Shown: positions 36,252 through 50,878, counted from the stretch's first letter. The stretch is 64,000 bases of DNA from Iris pallida (GCA_029216955.1 JANAVB010007000.1:1181563-1245562); one strand, 5' to 3'. The notes: a model not told the origin generated them from the sequence alone. A program made the numbers and translations.

Positions 36252-39200
36252 TCTATATTATTTAAATTGAATTTAAGAGTTGGTTACGGATGATGAGAAG
36301 TGTAGGTTATGGATGATTTGAAGGAAGTTAGTTTTAGAATTTTTTATTTAAATATTCTGTTTTTTGGTTAATTAAATTGGTTGAGGTGATTAGAAGGAAG
36401 TTAGTTTTAGATTTTTTTTTACATCTTTCGGTTTTTTTTGTTAATTAAATTGGTTGAGTATTTATTAACTATTTGGACGGATAAGATGAGAGTTGATTTA
36501 AGGTTTTATTTATCTCCATAACCCAAGGATGATTAGTTTCCGATTCTTTTTGTTAATTAAATTGGTTGAGTTTTTACAAACTATTTGGACGGATAAGATG
36601 AGAGTTGATTTAAGGATTTATTTATCTCCCATAACCCAGAAATGATGAGAATAGTGGGTTACGAATGATCAAGGTTTTATTTCTCTCTCATAACTCATGG
36701 ATGATGAGGAGAGTGGGTTACGGATGATTAGAAGGAAGTTGGTTTAGGATTTTTTTTTTAAATCTTTGGTTTTTTTAAATTAAATTGGTTGAGTATTTAA
36801 TAATTGTTTCTCTATTCTATTTCAATTGTTACTCCCAATCCAAAAACCTAGAGAGAGAGAGAGAGAGAGAGTGAAGAGCAGTGTCGAGGAGGAGGAGTTT
36901 GACTTCATCGCCATCGCCAACTTTTCTTCGGTCGAGGTATCGATATTCTCCCTCCTCTCGCGATTTCGATTCTTATGGTTAGGATTTTGTGGTCTTTCAT
37001 TTTGGAATGAATATATGGATTTTAGAGTAGGAGAAACCCATATCTTATAGAATCATACCCATGAACTTTACCAATCTTCTGTACATTCATCCTTCATTTT
37101 CATTATGGATTCACTACCTACATAGGTAGTGATAACAAACCGAATTTCTTGATTTCTTTTTTCCTTTTTACTGACATGAACTATATAGAGAGGAAATGAC
37201 CTTTAAGATCTGAATGTAAGAGGGATTCATAGAACCAATGCAACTCCAAACATTTGGTAACACTTAAGCAAATGCTTGCTCGAGCATTATCAATCAATTA
37301 CCGTAATGTTTTTCGCTTATATTTATTCTTCATACGATAAAAAAAAAATTGTTTGACATCCTTAATCCATCCTAATCTAATTTTTAATTTCTTTGAGGTC
37401 ATATCCATGTACTTAAATTTGTTTGACATCCTAACTATTACATTATATACTTGATTGCACATATAAATTATCAATTGTGTATCAGATAGTTTTTACTCAT
37501 TTTCTATCTTTGTCTCAATTTATCTTTTGTAGCATTCGGATTTATCTACTACCAGACAATTCTCCTCTTAAATTTTAAATATACTAGCATAGATCCAACC
37601 CAAAATTCATTTTATAATTTGAATATTAAATAATTTCTAATTTGAAATATATCTAATTTGATAAGAGAATAAAATAATTGTAGGACTTGGTTTATGGATT
37701 AGATTTTACATCGATGCCGCTGTTAACGTAATAAGTAAATTTGGTTACATGTGTATGATTTCGTTTCTATCTCCCTACATTTATTTGTTTTATAAGTAAA
37801 TTTGGTTGAGTGGTTTAGAATATTATATGATATAAGCTTCAAATTTTCTGAATCTTTCAATTTTCCAATTACATGTGTATGGTGTGGTTGAGAAGTACTC
37901 TCTGTATCCGGGTAAAATAAGTCAACTGACTAAAAAAATATGTCCATTTGCAGTTAGGTGACGTTTAGTAGGTTTTTGATCTCTGATTAAGCTGATATAG
38001 AGGGGTTATGTTATCCAAAGTTCTGACTCTTAGATCATGGCAAATATCACTAATCTCAAAGCTAACACTATGATAATATCATAATGGACAGTTGTTACAT
38101 CAAAAAACTACTACATAGTTTTAAATGAATTCAAAATGTCTTTATATCATAATGGAAAAATATTTAGCAGTCAATGTATTGTGTGTTGTCACAAAGTTGA
38201 TTTTTGTTGTTTGAATTTTTTTTTAAGTTTTTGTTTGTAAATTTTTAAGTTCTTATTTTGTTTTCAGAGTTTTTTTTTTTAATTTTGGTATAAAAAAATT
38301 ATATCGTGTCGTGTTAGACACTGACACAATATAGACTCCAAATTATACCACAGCACTCGGAATAGAATTTAATTGTATGATTTCTAATTTGAAATATATC
38401 TAATTTGAAAAGCGAATAAAATTTAATTGTATGATATGGTTATGGATTAGATTGTACATCGATGCCGCTGGAAACGTAATAAAATTATTTCTGATGTCAT
38501 ATGAAGAGACAAGAAATAAGTTTATGTGAAGCTTTGTGGCTTCATCAATACAAATATAAGTTTTTTTAAATGACTTATTTAGAGAACATCATGCAGTTCA
38601 AAAGTTTATTAAATGCTATGGGGTTATGATTTTTTTTTGGAGAAATTTTTAGGATCCAACGTTTTTGTGTATTGTCACAAAGTTGATTTTTTGTTGTTTG
38701 GAGTTTTTTATTTAGGTTTTTGTTTGTAAAATTTTAAGTTCTTATTTTGTTTCCTTACTTTTTTTTATTTTGGTAATAAAAAAAAATCACGTCATGTCGT
38801 GTCACACTTACACGATATAGACTCCAAATTATACCACGGCACTCGGAATAGAATTTAATTGTATGATTTGGTTTATGGATTATATTTTACATCGATGTCG
38901 CTGTAAACGTAATAAACTTATTTCTCATGTCATATGAAGAGACAAGAACCTTAATTAAAGCTTTGTGGCATAATGCATACAAATATAAGTTTTTAAATTG
39001 ACTTATTTAGAGAACGTCATGCAGATCAAAAGTTTCCTAAATGCTATGGGTTTTTTTTTTGAGAAATTTTTAAGATACAATGTTTTGTGTATTGTCACAA
39101 AGTTGATTTTTTGTTGTTTGAGTTTTTTTTAAAGTTTATGTTTGTAAATTTTTAATTTTGTTTTTAGAGTTCTTTTTTTGTTTATTTTGGTAAAAAAAAA

Positions 39201-40666
39201 ATTCACATCGTGTCGTGTAACACGATATACACTCCAAATTATACTACGACACTCGGAATAGATTTTGGAAAAAGATGCAGTTAATACAAACACAATATGA
39301 AAATCTACAAATTTTTGACACTCTTTAAATCTTGCGATATTGCTGCCAACAATTTTTTGAAAAAAAAATTTGCAATATTTTTCGTAACCAAACTAAGAAC
39401 ATATTAAATTGAAGAGTGGGTTACGGATGATGAGAATGAAGTTGGTTTTAGATTTTTTTTAAATCTTTCATTTTTTTTGTTAATTAAATTGGTTGAGTAT
39501 TTATTAACTGTTTGGACGACAAAGATGGAAGTTTATTTAAGGTTTTATTTACCTCCCATAAGTAATTTTTTTAAATTTCATTGTTTTTTCACAGATTTCT
39601 TTTTTTTTCCATAGTTTTTTTATTATCCTTTTTAAAGAAAATTGTTTCCATTTTATTTTGGGAATGTTCTTGACCAAAAATGGGAATATAATTTTAATAA
39701 AAATTTGTTACCTGGTATTTGAAATATCGAAAATATAGAATTTAGACCTATTCCATATACCAAACATCTCCTTCAATTTTGCTAAGGGTATGTTGGAAAT
39801 TTGCGTAAAAAAATATTTTCTTCAGGCAAAAGGGAAATTTGTTTAGTTTTTTTTCATATCATTTTATTTTTATTTTCTAAGAATGATTTATTATTGTTTT
39901 TTTGCAGATTTTATTTTTTTGCAGTTTATTTTATCCTTTTTAAATAAATTTTGGATTATTTATATGTTGACCAAAAATGGGATAAATATAGAATTAGACC
40001 TATTACGTATACCAAACGTCTTCTTAAGTTTTGCTGAGGGTATGTTGAATATTTGCTTAAAAAATATATTTTCTTCAGATCAAAGGGGGCTAGCGGCTCT
40101 AAAAGAATGATGAACAGAATTTTTTTTAATCATGTAGGGCAGATACATATGGAGAATGGTGGGAACTTGCAAGATTTTCGGAAAGAAATTGTTTAATGAC
40201 AATTTTCAATATATATTTCTTGAATATGACTATTTGATTAACATTTTTGAGTTTTCTTAGGCTTTTGATTTTGTGATCAAAATTGTCATTTTAATATTTT
40301 TTATATTTATTTAGATTTACAAAGAAGTTATTCTAGAATGTAGTTATATTTACACTAATATTTTTACAAAATTGTCATTGACTGATGACGAGGGTGAAGA
40401 CACTAATGAAACTACAAATGTAGTTTACAAAAATATACATACATATATAAATACATGTTATTTTTGAATTAAACTTTATCATATCATGTTTTTATTATAT
40501 GCATTACTTTAAAAAATATATACATACATATATAAATACATATATGTGAATGCATTACTAACTACTAATTATTTAGATTTTATGCGTCCTACCAAAACAT
40601 TAATATTTAGTCCCCCAAAAAATGACACTTTATCTGTCCCGTGCGTCGCACGGGTACACGCACTAG
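36252..40666 (+). mobile_element. Non-autonomous Helitron (4.4 kb)
   Basis: The 5' end TCTATATTATTTAAA follows an A (36251). The 3' end has a hairpin (CCCGTGCG-TCG-CACGGG region, 40638-40654), then CTAG (40663-40666), followed by T. These are the hallmarks of plant Helitrons: TC start, hairpin about 10 bp before CTRR, A/T insertion site, no target duplication. No Rep/helicase protein is present. A gene-leader-like (AG)n stretch at 36849-36870, followed by a short open frame to about 36935 and GT, may be a captured 5' exon but is not identifiable. Confidence 0.78.
38170..39275. repeat. Three tandem copies of a 420-490 bp module in the Helitron
   Basis: TTGTCACAAAGTTGATTTTT recurs near 38187, 38673 and 39093. 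In each copy it is followed by a T-rich stretch, then TCGTGTCGTGT, then ATAGACTCCAAATTATACCA (or a close variant) and CACTCGGAATAGA. Partial modules (GATGCCGCTG.AAACGTAATAA) extend upstream to 37713. A second family, AATTAAATTGGTTGAG plus GGATAAGATGAGAGTTGATT, recurs at 36430-36640, 36780 and 39480. Confidence 0.85.
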
Positions 40667-41273
40667 TTTTATGTATAAAAAAATTGAAGGTATATATTAA
40701 TGGTGCTAGTTTTAATTTAGTTCTTCTCAAAAAAACGACCAACATGTATAGGTAAAAAATAATAAGAAAATATCGTTTTAACTTTCATGTATTGAGAAGA
40801 ATTGGATTGATCGAATGACCAGTGGCGTAGCCACTTGGTCCCCAGGGAGGGCAGCTGCGCCCCATGGAATTTCTATTTTTATATACTAATTTTTTGAATA
40901 TTATTGAAAAGAATTATTCATAGTTTCACCAATCAGTATTTGAGATAACGAAACATGACCTCCTTCCTCCCTGCAAAATTACCTTCCAGCCCCTCCTCTT
41001 AACAAACGACATGGTGGGTGCTGATGCTGCAGTCAGGGTGTTGGTAATAAAAAACTTATTTTTTTTTATTGATTTTGATTGTGCATTATTGATTTTATTT
41101 TGCATTTTGTATTCATCTTGTATTGCGGTAATATTGATTTTTTTTAATGTGTTATTTGATTTGGGTATGTCATTTTGTTGGTTAATATCAAAGAATATTG
41201 AGTTTTTTTTCTCATACATTTAGGTAGTTGTTCTTTTTTTTTTTCCATCTTGGTCTGATATATATATATATAT

Positions 41274-41383
41274 TTTGAAAGAAAGTAATTGTGGCGAACG
41301 CTCCCACCGGGAATCGATCTCCTGACCACTCGGACTGCATGCCTCACCACTACCACTAGGCTAGAGAGTCATTGGTGTCTGCT
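41274..41383 (-). mobile_element. tRNA-derived SINE 1
   Basis: The minus strand shows a Pol III box A (TAGCCTAGTGGTAG, 41363-41350) and box B (AGATCGATTCCC, 41320-41309) about 30 bp apart, the internal promoter of a tRNA-like head. A short body then leads into an (AT) tail at 41260-41273. Confidence 0.65.

Positions 41384-42475
<1,092 letters not shown>

Positions 42476-42536
<61 letters not shown>
42476..42536. repeat. (AT)n microsatellite
   Basis: About 60 bp of AT between the truncated LINE end and the flank of copia element 3. Confidence 0.95.
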
Positions 42537-42539
<3 letters not shown>

Positions 42540-42569
42540 TTATCTTAGGATTTTCTTTGTTAGTATTGT

Positions 42570-42721
42570 TGTTGTGAAAATAAGAAAGAGAGAAAAAATT
42601 GGTAGCCAGAAAGAATGTGTACGTAGCTTTTTCATAGATAACATATAAAGAGAGAATGTGATAGAGGTTGTTGTGGGTATGGATAAGGGCATCCATATTT
42701 GGAGTTATCCAAATCACAACA
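42570..42721 (-). repeat. 3' LTR of copia element 3
   Basis: 152 bp, TG…CA ends, matches 47856-48003 along its length with a handful of changes. Confidence 0.9.
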
Positions 42722-43090
42722 CTCCCCCTTGGATGGCCACTTTAATTATTGCCTCATTAAAAACTTTTCTAAGGAAAAATCCATCTTTTGGAAAAAAATT
42801 CATAGAAAGAAAAGAGTATAATAATATTCTTCAGGAATATGGTTCTTTAGTAATCCAAGTGGGTGCAACTTACACTACCTCGTTAAAAACCTTTCGAAGA
42901 AAAAATCCAGTAGAAAAAATCTCAACGAAGGAAAAGAGTACAATGCGCAAAGACATACTTCGAGATGTCTTCATGAGCATCTTCAAGATGCATACATCTT
43001 CATGATGCTCCCCCTCAAATTATAAAATTATATTTGGTCTTTTCATCAATATAAATAAAAAATCACCCTCCCAAGTAAGTACATTTATTA

Positions 43091-45200
43091 TTACATTCCA
43101 TCCCAATATTTTATAATATATATGTCTATATGCATGTCTGTTAGGTTCTTATCATGCTGATTTGATGAACCAACTTCTGAAATGTGGACTTTGGAAGAGA
43201 TTTTGTGAAGATATCTGCAAGGTTCTCTGAAGACTTGATCTGCTAGCTTTACATCAATCTTCTTTTCTTTTTGAAGCTGGTGGATGAAGAAAAACTTTGG
43301 TGAGATATGTTTCATCTTGTCTCCTTTGATAAACCCTTCTTGAATTTGTTTTATACATGCTGCATTGTCCTCATAAAGGGTTGTAGGCCCATTCATAGCT
43401 TTTGAAAGATCGAAACTCCCCCTAATGTGTTGAATTAGTGACCTTAACCATACACATTCTCTACTTGCTTCATGGAGTGCCAGAATTTCTGAATGATTTA
43501 TTTATGTTGTTGTAATAGTTTGTTTGACTGATCTCTATGAGATAGCTGCACCACTGTTAATAAAAACATATCCCGTTTGTGATCTCCCCTTATGGAGATC
43601 AGATAAATAACCTGTGTTTGCATATCCAACAGGTCAGCATGTTTATATGAATAATATAAACCAAGATCAGTGGTTCCTTTGAGGTATCTAAGAATGTGCT
43701 TTAATCCATTCCAATGCCTACGTGTAATGTAAAGTTATATCTAGCCAACAAATTCACTGAAAAAGAGATATAAGGTCTAGTGCATTGTGCTAAATAAAGG
43801 AGTGCACCTATTGCACTTAAATATGGTACTTCAGGATCCAAAACATCTTCATTTTCTTCTTTCGGCCGAAATGGATATTGGTCAATTTTCAATGACCTAA
43901 CCACCATAGGTGTGCTTAGTGAGTGACAATTACTCATGTTAAACCTCTTTAGAAGGTTTTCAGCATATTTGGCGGAGTAAAATTCTATTTTTATCATGCT
44001 CGATCTGTAGGCCGAGACAAAATTTTGTTTTATCCAAGTCTTTCATTTCAAATTCTTTCTTAAGATAGCTAGCAGCCTTTTCAATCTCTTCTGGAGATCC
44101 TATCAAGTTTATGTCATCTACATAAACTGCTGCTACGACGAATCCATTCAGGGATTTCTTAATGAATACGCACGAACATATATAATCATTATTATATCCT
44201 TCCCTAGACAGGTATTCACTGAGCCTATTGTACCACATTCTTCCGAATTATTTTAGTCCATATAGGACTTGTTTTAATTTAACAATGTGCATATTGGTAG
44301 ATTTAGTTTCTTGCAATTTGAGTTCTTCATGAATTTTCATGTATATATTACTGTCCAGGTTACCATACCAGTATGCTGTCATCACATCCATAAGTCTCAT
44401 ATCCAGTTTTTCAGAAACAATGGGACTTATTAGATATCTACATATGATGATATCCAAGACCAGAGAATATGTTTCTTCATAATCTATTCCTGGTCTTTGT
44501 GAGAATCCTTGAGCAACTAATTATGCTTTATATCTTTGGATCTCATTATTTTATTTGTTTTTCTTACAAACACCCATTTAAAATCTAAAGGGTTTATTCC
44601 TTTTGATGTTTGTACAATAGGACCAAACACTCCATGTTTTACAAGGGAATTTAATTCCGCTTGAATCATATCTTTCCATTTTGGCCAATCTTGTCTCTTT
44701 CGACATTCAACGATTGCTTGTGGTTCAGTATTATCCTTATTTTTATTACCCTTTTTAATTTTATCTGCTACTGCATATGAGAAAATGTCATCCATGACAA
44801 TTTTTTTTCCATTCCAGATTTCTTTTGAGTACATGTAAAACACATATTTCTCATTGTTCTTTGTTACAGGTACCACTTTCTCAGTCATTTCTGGGATTTG
44901 ACGCATATCCTCGATCGGAGCGATATGCGTTATTTTGGAGAAATTGAATTTTTGGTTCATGACATCTTCCAGACCGTCATGAGCTTCCTCTACAAGGGAT
45001 GCTATTTCAAGAGTTGCTTCTTCAGGAGCATTAGGGTATGTAATATTATTCAGTCTCTTTTTTCGAGGAGCTAAATCTTTGGAACCTTTAGGTCTCCCAC
45101 GTTTTTGATGTGAAATTGATTCATTTGATGCTTTATATTGATCTTTTGGTACTTCTATTCTAGAGGGTACATTCATAGTTGGTATGTGTGAACTAGTCAC
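43091..45200 (-). pseudogene. Copia element 3 linker, reverse transcriptase and RNase H
   Basis: A linker with KRGRPKGSKD (45105-45076) precedes RT. RT starts near 44690 (WPKWKDMIQAELNSLVKHGVFGP, then FKWVFVRK). It continues through YVDDINLIGSPEEI (about 44126-44085), FCLGLQIEHDKN, and YLSAIGALLYLAQCTRPYI at 43820-43765. RNase H and the 3' end are seen at 43396-43091, including LYEDNAACIKQIQEG and DKMKHISPKFFFIHQLQ. Stops at about 44235 and 44520 and several frame changes inactivate it. Confidence 0.85.
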
Positions 45201-45657
45201 TTTTGCATCATCATTAAATGCATCGGGTAATTCAACTCCAACAGACCGTAAGTGAATAATTCTCGTAATTTCTTGGTTACATTGGGGAGTTATGGGGTCG
45301 AAATGAGATAAAGTTGGAGTATACCATGATAATTCACGAAGTTCTTATGGAACGAAAGATTTATCTCCCTTTTTATCTCCCCCTAATGTCGGAAAGACTA
45401 TCACGTCAAAATGGCAGTCCGCAAATCTTGCGGTAAAGATATCTCCTGTCAATGGTTCTAAAAATTTAATAATCGAGAAATATTAAAAACCAACATAAAT
45501 TCACAATTGTCGTTGGGGACCATTTTGGTTCTTTTCGGTAGAGGGATAGGGACATAAACTGCACAACCAAATTTTTGAAGATGAGAAAGATTTGGTTGGT
45601 ATCCAGAGATTAATTATGAAGGGGATAACTCATGGTAAGATGTTGGCCTTACCTTGA

Positions 45658-46625
45658 TTAAGGATGCAGCATGGAGTATTGCATGACCCAAACACCGATG
45701 GGTAATCTAGACTGCATAAGTAAAGGTCTAGTTATCAATTGGAGTCTTTTGATCATATATTCTGCCAAACCATTCTGGGAATGCACATAAGGAACAGAAT
45801 TCTCAACCTCTATTCCTAAGGATAGACAAAAATCATTAAAAGCTTGAGAGGTGAATTCAGCTGCATTATCTAGTCTTATTAATTTGATAGCTTGATCAGG
45901 AAAATGGGTTCTAAGCTTTATGATTTGGGCCAATAGAATAGAAAAAGTCAAGTTTCGGGATGATAAAAGACAAACATGAGACCATCTAGATGGAGCATCA
46001 ATCAATACCATAGAGTATCTGAAAGGTCCACTGGAGGGATGGATTGGTCCACAAATATCTCCTTGAATTCTATAAAAAAATGAGGTGATTTAGAGCTAAT
46101 TTTTAGGATTGAGGGTCTCGTAATAAGTTTTTTCTGGGAACATGGGACACAAAAATGACCATTAGGTATATTGCGAGTTGTTAAATAATGGCCACTGGAA
46201 TTATTTATAATTTTTTCATCATCGTGGTCCTAGGATGGCCCAGACGGTCATGCCAAAGTTTAAAGTTGAGGGTATTTTTGGTTTCTGGCCAGTGATGTTT
46301 CTTGAATTAGAGATGAGCTGCCGGCTCATAGAGGTATGAGACTCGACTACCCCAATGTAAGTGAAGTAGATTCCTAGTGATAAGCCAAAAAATTTCTCTA
46401 GAACGAACTTCTGGTTCCCTATTCTAGACATTACACAAATGTATTCTTTATTAGTCTCGCTTATGGTTTCAATATGATACTCGTTAGCCCTTATGTCCTT
46501 AAAATTCAGTAACTTTCTTCTGGAACTACGAGAGTATAAGAAATTTTGTATAGATAGGTGGGTTCCGTTGGGTAAAATTAATAATGCTCTACCGGAGCCT
46601 TCCCTAATGCGAGCGTGACCGGCTA
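45658..46625 (-). pseudogene. Copia element 3 GAG-pre-integrase and integrase
   Basis: In broken minus-strand frames 46625-46219: a segment with GSGRALLILPNG and SRSSRRKLLNFKDIR, then EKFFGLS, the region between protease and integrase in copia elements. The integrase core follows at 46011-45658: VLIDAPSRWSHVCLLS, IRLDNAAEFTSQAFNDFC and SVPYVHSQNGLAEYMIKR. The last Asp-Asn-Glu surroundings are preserved. Stops and frameshifts are frequent, and the protease motif itself is not found. Confidence 0.82.
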
Positions 46626-46679
46626 TCGTGGATACTACGTTTGCACTAGTACTATGATATTATGTCAAAGTTCAGAATC

Positions 46680-47855
46680 TATTCTTTGTATGTCTTCTCT
46701 TTTTTTTTTTTGCTTGAAATCAAGTTGAAATGATAGGAAAGACAAAACTTAGAAAGCATGGAAAAAATAGATGGGGTGCATATATGTATGCACTGAATTA
46801 TGATTATGTGATGCAACATAAAATATATGGTCCAACATCAGAAAACTATATCATCAACTAACTAGTCTTTTGCATGGTTTGGCTTTTCATGTTACAAAAT
46901 GTGAATTCGTGTGGTCCCAGGATGTATAATTTGAATATAGGACAACAACATAAAAGTGATGATTTTCTTGCTTGGAAAATTTAAATAATTTTGTTTGGAA
47001 AGCATCACATCATATGGAACAACAGAAAGTTGCGATATATCAATATTTGAGAGTTGAAAAAAAAAAATCAAAATTTGATTAATACTTTGGAACATCATGT
47101 GGATAGCATCAAATCATATAAACATCATTTTGTTTGGATAGCATCACTATGAATTTGATTAATACTATGGAACATCATATGGATAGCATCACATCGTATG
47201 GACTGTGGAATATATTATTATGGAATGACAGAAAGTTGAGAAAAAACAATCAAAATTTGAGAAAAAAATTATATCAATATGTAACAATTTTTTAAGTCAT
47301 GATATGGAACAACAGAAAGTTACTTTTATTCTGCAAGCAATAGCGAAAAGCCCACAATATAATATTTATGTAAAAATAAGTAAATAATCATTACTTCTGC
47401 GACAACTGTAAAAACAAATTCGTAGTCAATTGAACACACGAATGAATACAATTTAATTTAAAACAGTTTTTTTTTCGTTAACATCAAGATGACGATAACA
47501 TAAAAATTAAAATACAGGGGCAAAAATTGCTACAAACCAAGCCTAAGTTTCTTCTCAGCAACACATAGTAGTTAAAAAGAATTCTCAATTATTATCAGTG
47601 GCCAATTATAGTAAACATCAATCACCACATAAAACAAGTATAGATAAATTCCAAAAACAATAGTGCCATATTATGTAGATATTTGATTATATCTCTACCT
47701 TTATTCATCTAATAGTATATGTATAAGAATGAACAAAGAATTCTGACCTTGCTTGGATGGAGGATAAAAGATGAGTAAATATTAATTCTTGTGGGCGAGA
47801 AAACTCTTCCTGGTTAAAGACTCGTGTTTTCTTCTTGAGCATTGTGCTGATAACG
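46680..47855. repeat. Non-coding filler in the place of gag
   Basis: AT-rich sequence without a gag frame, zinc knuckle or protease. It contains reiterated ATGGATAGCATCACATC and GGAACAACAGAAAGTTG modules (46975-47330). The last 150 bp before the 5' LTR hold an ATG-containing frame (47983-47705 region) that is not recognisable as gag. Confidence 0.6.
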
Positions 47856-48003
47856 TGTTGTGAAAATAAGAAAGAAAGAGAAGAAATTGGTAGCCAGATA
47901 GAATGTATACATAGCTTTTTCATTGGTAACATATAAAGAGGGAATGAGATAGAGGTTGTTGTGGGTATGGATAAGGGCATCATTTTTGGAGTTAATCACA
48001 ACA
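47856..48003 (-). repeat. 5' LTR of copia element 3
   Basis: 148 bp, nearly identical to the left LTR; the PBS-like site lies immediately inside. Confidence 0.9.
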
Positions 48004-49016
48004 ATTGTGATAATATTGAGTTATTGTAGTTTTCTTTTTATTAAGGTATGTTAATGTTGTAGTAATTGTGTATTTTTTAGGGTTTTTTTCTTCTTCTGAG
48101 TATGCTAGTCATGTGATAATGAGTTTGAGCCATTTTGGTTTTCTTAGGCTTGATCCAATATTGAGTTATTTTTGTAGCCTTTTGGATAATATTGAGTTAC
48201 TTTGGTTATTTTCTCACATGTTACTTGTTGAGTAATATTGAGTTACTTTGGGTTTTCTTTATTTTGGTACAAATGGTAAGAATTGCACCCCTAAATAAAA
48301 ATCCTGGCTATGCCACTTCGAACGACTATAATATCGAAGTATTTGAAAAATACAACACACAAAATCTACATAAATTTATTTGCAGAAAAAAAGCTTGTTT
48401 GCATAGAAAAGACGAAGCATGTTAATCAAATTGTTTAATATATATACTAGCAAGAATTTTTTTGATTCGAATGCATTTTGGTTTGAAACATATTTTATTT
48501 ATCAAAAACTTGTGTTTTACTTGTTATTATTATGTCAAAAAATATCAAGTTGGTTTTTCAAGTTCCAACCTTATAATTTTTTTTTTCGCAAAGGCTACAG
48601 TTTTCTCGCGTGTAGAAGTTTTTTAACAAAATAAATTCAAATAATACACATCGAAAAAAAATTAAAAACACATTTATCCCAAAAAAAATTGTGGTTTACT
48701 TGCTAACTAAAATTTTGTTCAACAATATATCAAATTATTTTTTGAAATATGTATTCTTTTCTAGTAGAAGCTAGAGATTTTTGGATATAAAATCTATTTC
48801 CAAAAAAAAATGTTTAATAAAATAGAGATGTAAGGGATTGAACCTTGTACCTCCACATGCAAAACATATATATTACCACTTTAGCTACATCACTAAAATT
48901 TCATATTTGACTATGTATTCTAAAACTATCATAACAAGGAACTTCCAAAATTAAGGGCCCTCTAAAATAGAGGGCCCTGTTCGGTCTCTCCAGAAGAAAA
49001 AGCTCAGGGCCGGCCT

Positions 49017-49018
<2 letters not shown>

Positions 49019-49097
<79 letters not shown>
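49019..49097. repeat. (AT)n microsatellite
   Basis: About 78 bp, starting exactly at the right edge of hAT-1. The next 49098-49245 has a T-rich end with GCGCCTTGGTTATTAATATA, a common ending of plant LINEs, so it is probably a LINE 3' stub. Confidence 0.9.
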
Positions 49098-49099
<2 letters not shown>

Positions 49100-49255
49100 C
49101 TCGTCCTCTTCTTGTTCGAGGTTTTGTCGGGCGCGGGTGTTGTATTTCCAGACCTCTTCTTTCTTTTTCAGTTCTATTTTACTCTTTCTGATTACTTGTA
49201 AAGGCTTTGACATTTTGCGCCTTGGTTATTAATATATGATATGGGGGTGTTTAAT

Positions 49256-49256
<1 letters not shown>

Positions 49257-49288
<32 letters not shown>

Positions 49289-49403
49289 AATGCTCGTGTT
49301 TTGCACGTATAATAACATGAAATAAGAATATTATCCAATTATAGTCAAATACTTCTTCTAACTCATGTGGTTAAGGTGGAAGGTATTCTTCTTATTTGGT
49401 TGA

Positions 49404-49499
<96 letters not shown>

Positions 49500-49620
49500 T
49501 AGTAAATGCACGTGTTTTGTACGTATAATAACATGAAATAAGAATATTATCCAATTATAGTCAAATATTTTTCTAACTCATGTGGTTAAGGTGGAAGGTA
49601 TTCTTCTTTTTGATTGAGTT
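49257..49620 (-). repeat. Two Helitron-like 3' ends separated by (AT)n
   Basis: The 120-bp segment beginning ACTAGTAAATGC (49284 and 49498) occurs twice. On the minus strand each ends with a CGTG-CAAAA-CACG mini-hairpin, about ten bases, then CTAG followed by T, as Helitron 3' ends do. (CA)n at 49257-49282 and (AT)n at 49405-49492 separate and precede them. No matching TC start was found. Confidence 0.5.
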
Positions 49621-50495
49621 CGATTCTCCATGTTGAATATATATAACAATTTAAACTTTTTTTATCTTTTAATAATTTTCTTTAAAATAATTTTGATCTG
49701 TTTTGAAGCATTATTATATATAATGTCATCAATTAGCATATTAAACCATCGTTGTTAACCATTTTTGTAATAATGAGAAGGGACAATAGATAATTAGGCT
49801 ACAACTAGTTGAATCTCATCCACTGCACGTTTACTGAAAATGTATCACATGTCTTTGTAGTCTCTCGATCAAACAAGGTAGGTCATTAGTCTTCTACTTA
49901 TGATCCTATGTTGGAGGAGCATAAGGTAATAAGCACAATACACTGATTTACTGATGCCTAGCATGTGTTCGTCCTCCTCTTTCCGTCAATCACTTATGTT
50001 AGTAGCTCATTGGGATTAACGGTTTATTACTGACCGACACTCTCGACAATCTCCACTTGGAAGGTATCTGCCTATACCAACAACTCATTGAGATCAGCAG
50101 ATTGTGTGATTGATTTTCACTCACCAAACTTTACATGGATGATATATTGTAATAAGGGTTGAGGATTAAATTTTTATATTATCTGGCATGAAAGAAAAAC
50201 GATTAGAATGTTTAAGAGGGTTGAGGTTACTAAAAAGAAATACAATTTGATTGTCACAAAATATTCTTTCTAGAACATTTTCTAATTTAAGCACCTCCCC
50301 AAATCTAAAGGCCATTAATCAGACATTAGATGATCTCCACTATAATGGAACTGGTTTTATTAGTTAATGTTGTATAGTTGTGTATAGGACAGAAACCAGA
50401 AAAGTCAAGACTAGAGAACTCCACACCTATTTTGATGTATTCTAGCATATTTTGGAGTATCTTTGTCTAATACGTGTTCCTAGGTTAAGTTGTGT
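49621..50495. other. Unassigned AT-rich intergenic DNA
   Basis: No gene, inverted repeat or known element recognised in this stretch. Confidence 0.6.
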
Positions 50496-50795
50496 CCAGG
50501 GTGGCTCACCTCTTAGGTAGGTGGTAGGTGAGGCCATTGCATTGGACCCCAATATAATAAGGCCCCCTAGTTATCAATGTAACCAGGCCGACCTTGAGCT
50601 CATGGTGATCTGACGCAAACTTCGATAATGGCCCCCCCCATACATATTGTAAAAAAAAAAAACTTAAACCAAAATAAATTAAAAAAAAACTATATCACCA
50701 AGAATTGAACTAATGACCTAAAATATACAAGCCTAACATAATAAACACTACATCATAATGTTTTATGTTAAGTGGGACCCATGAAACATACTAGG

Positions 50796-50878
<83 letters not shown>

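Larger units (their letters stand above)
42570..48003 (-). mobile_element. Ty1/copia element 3 with very short LTRs
   Basis: Direct terminal repeats at 42570-42721 and 47856-48003, each TGTTGTGAAAATAAG…CACAACA, only about 150 bp long. Target duplication ATTGT at 42565-42569 and 48004-48008 is perfect. On the minus strand a PBS-like TTATCAGCACAATGCTC follows the right LTR, and the purine tract AAGGGGGAG precedes the left LTR. Pol domains are in between (46600-43091). Gag is missing. Confidence 0.92.
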
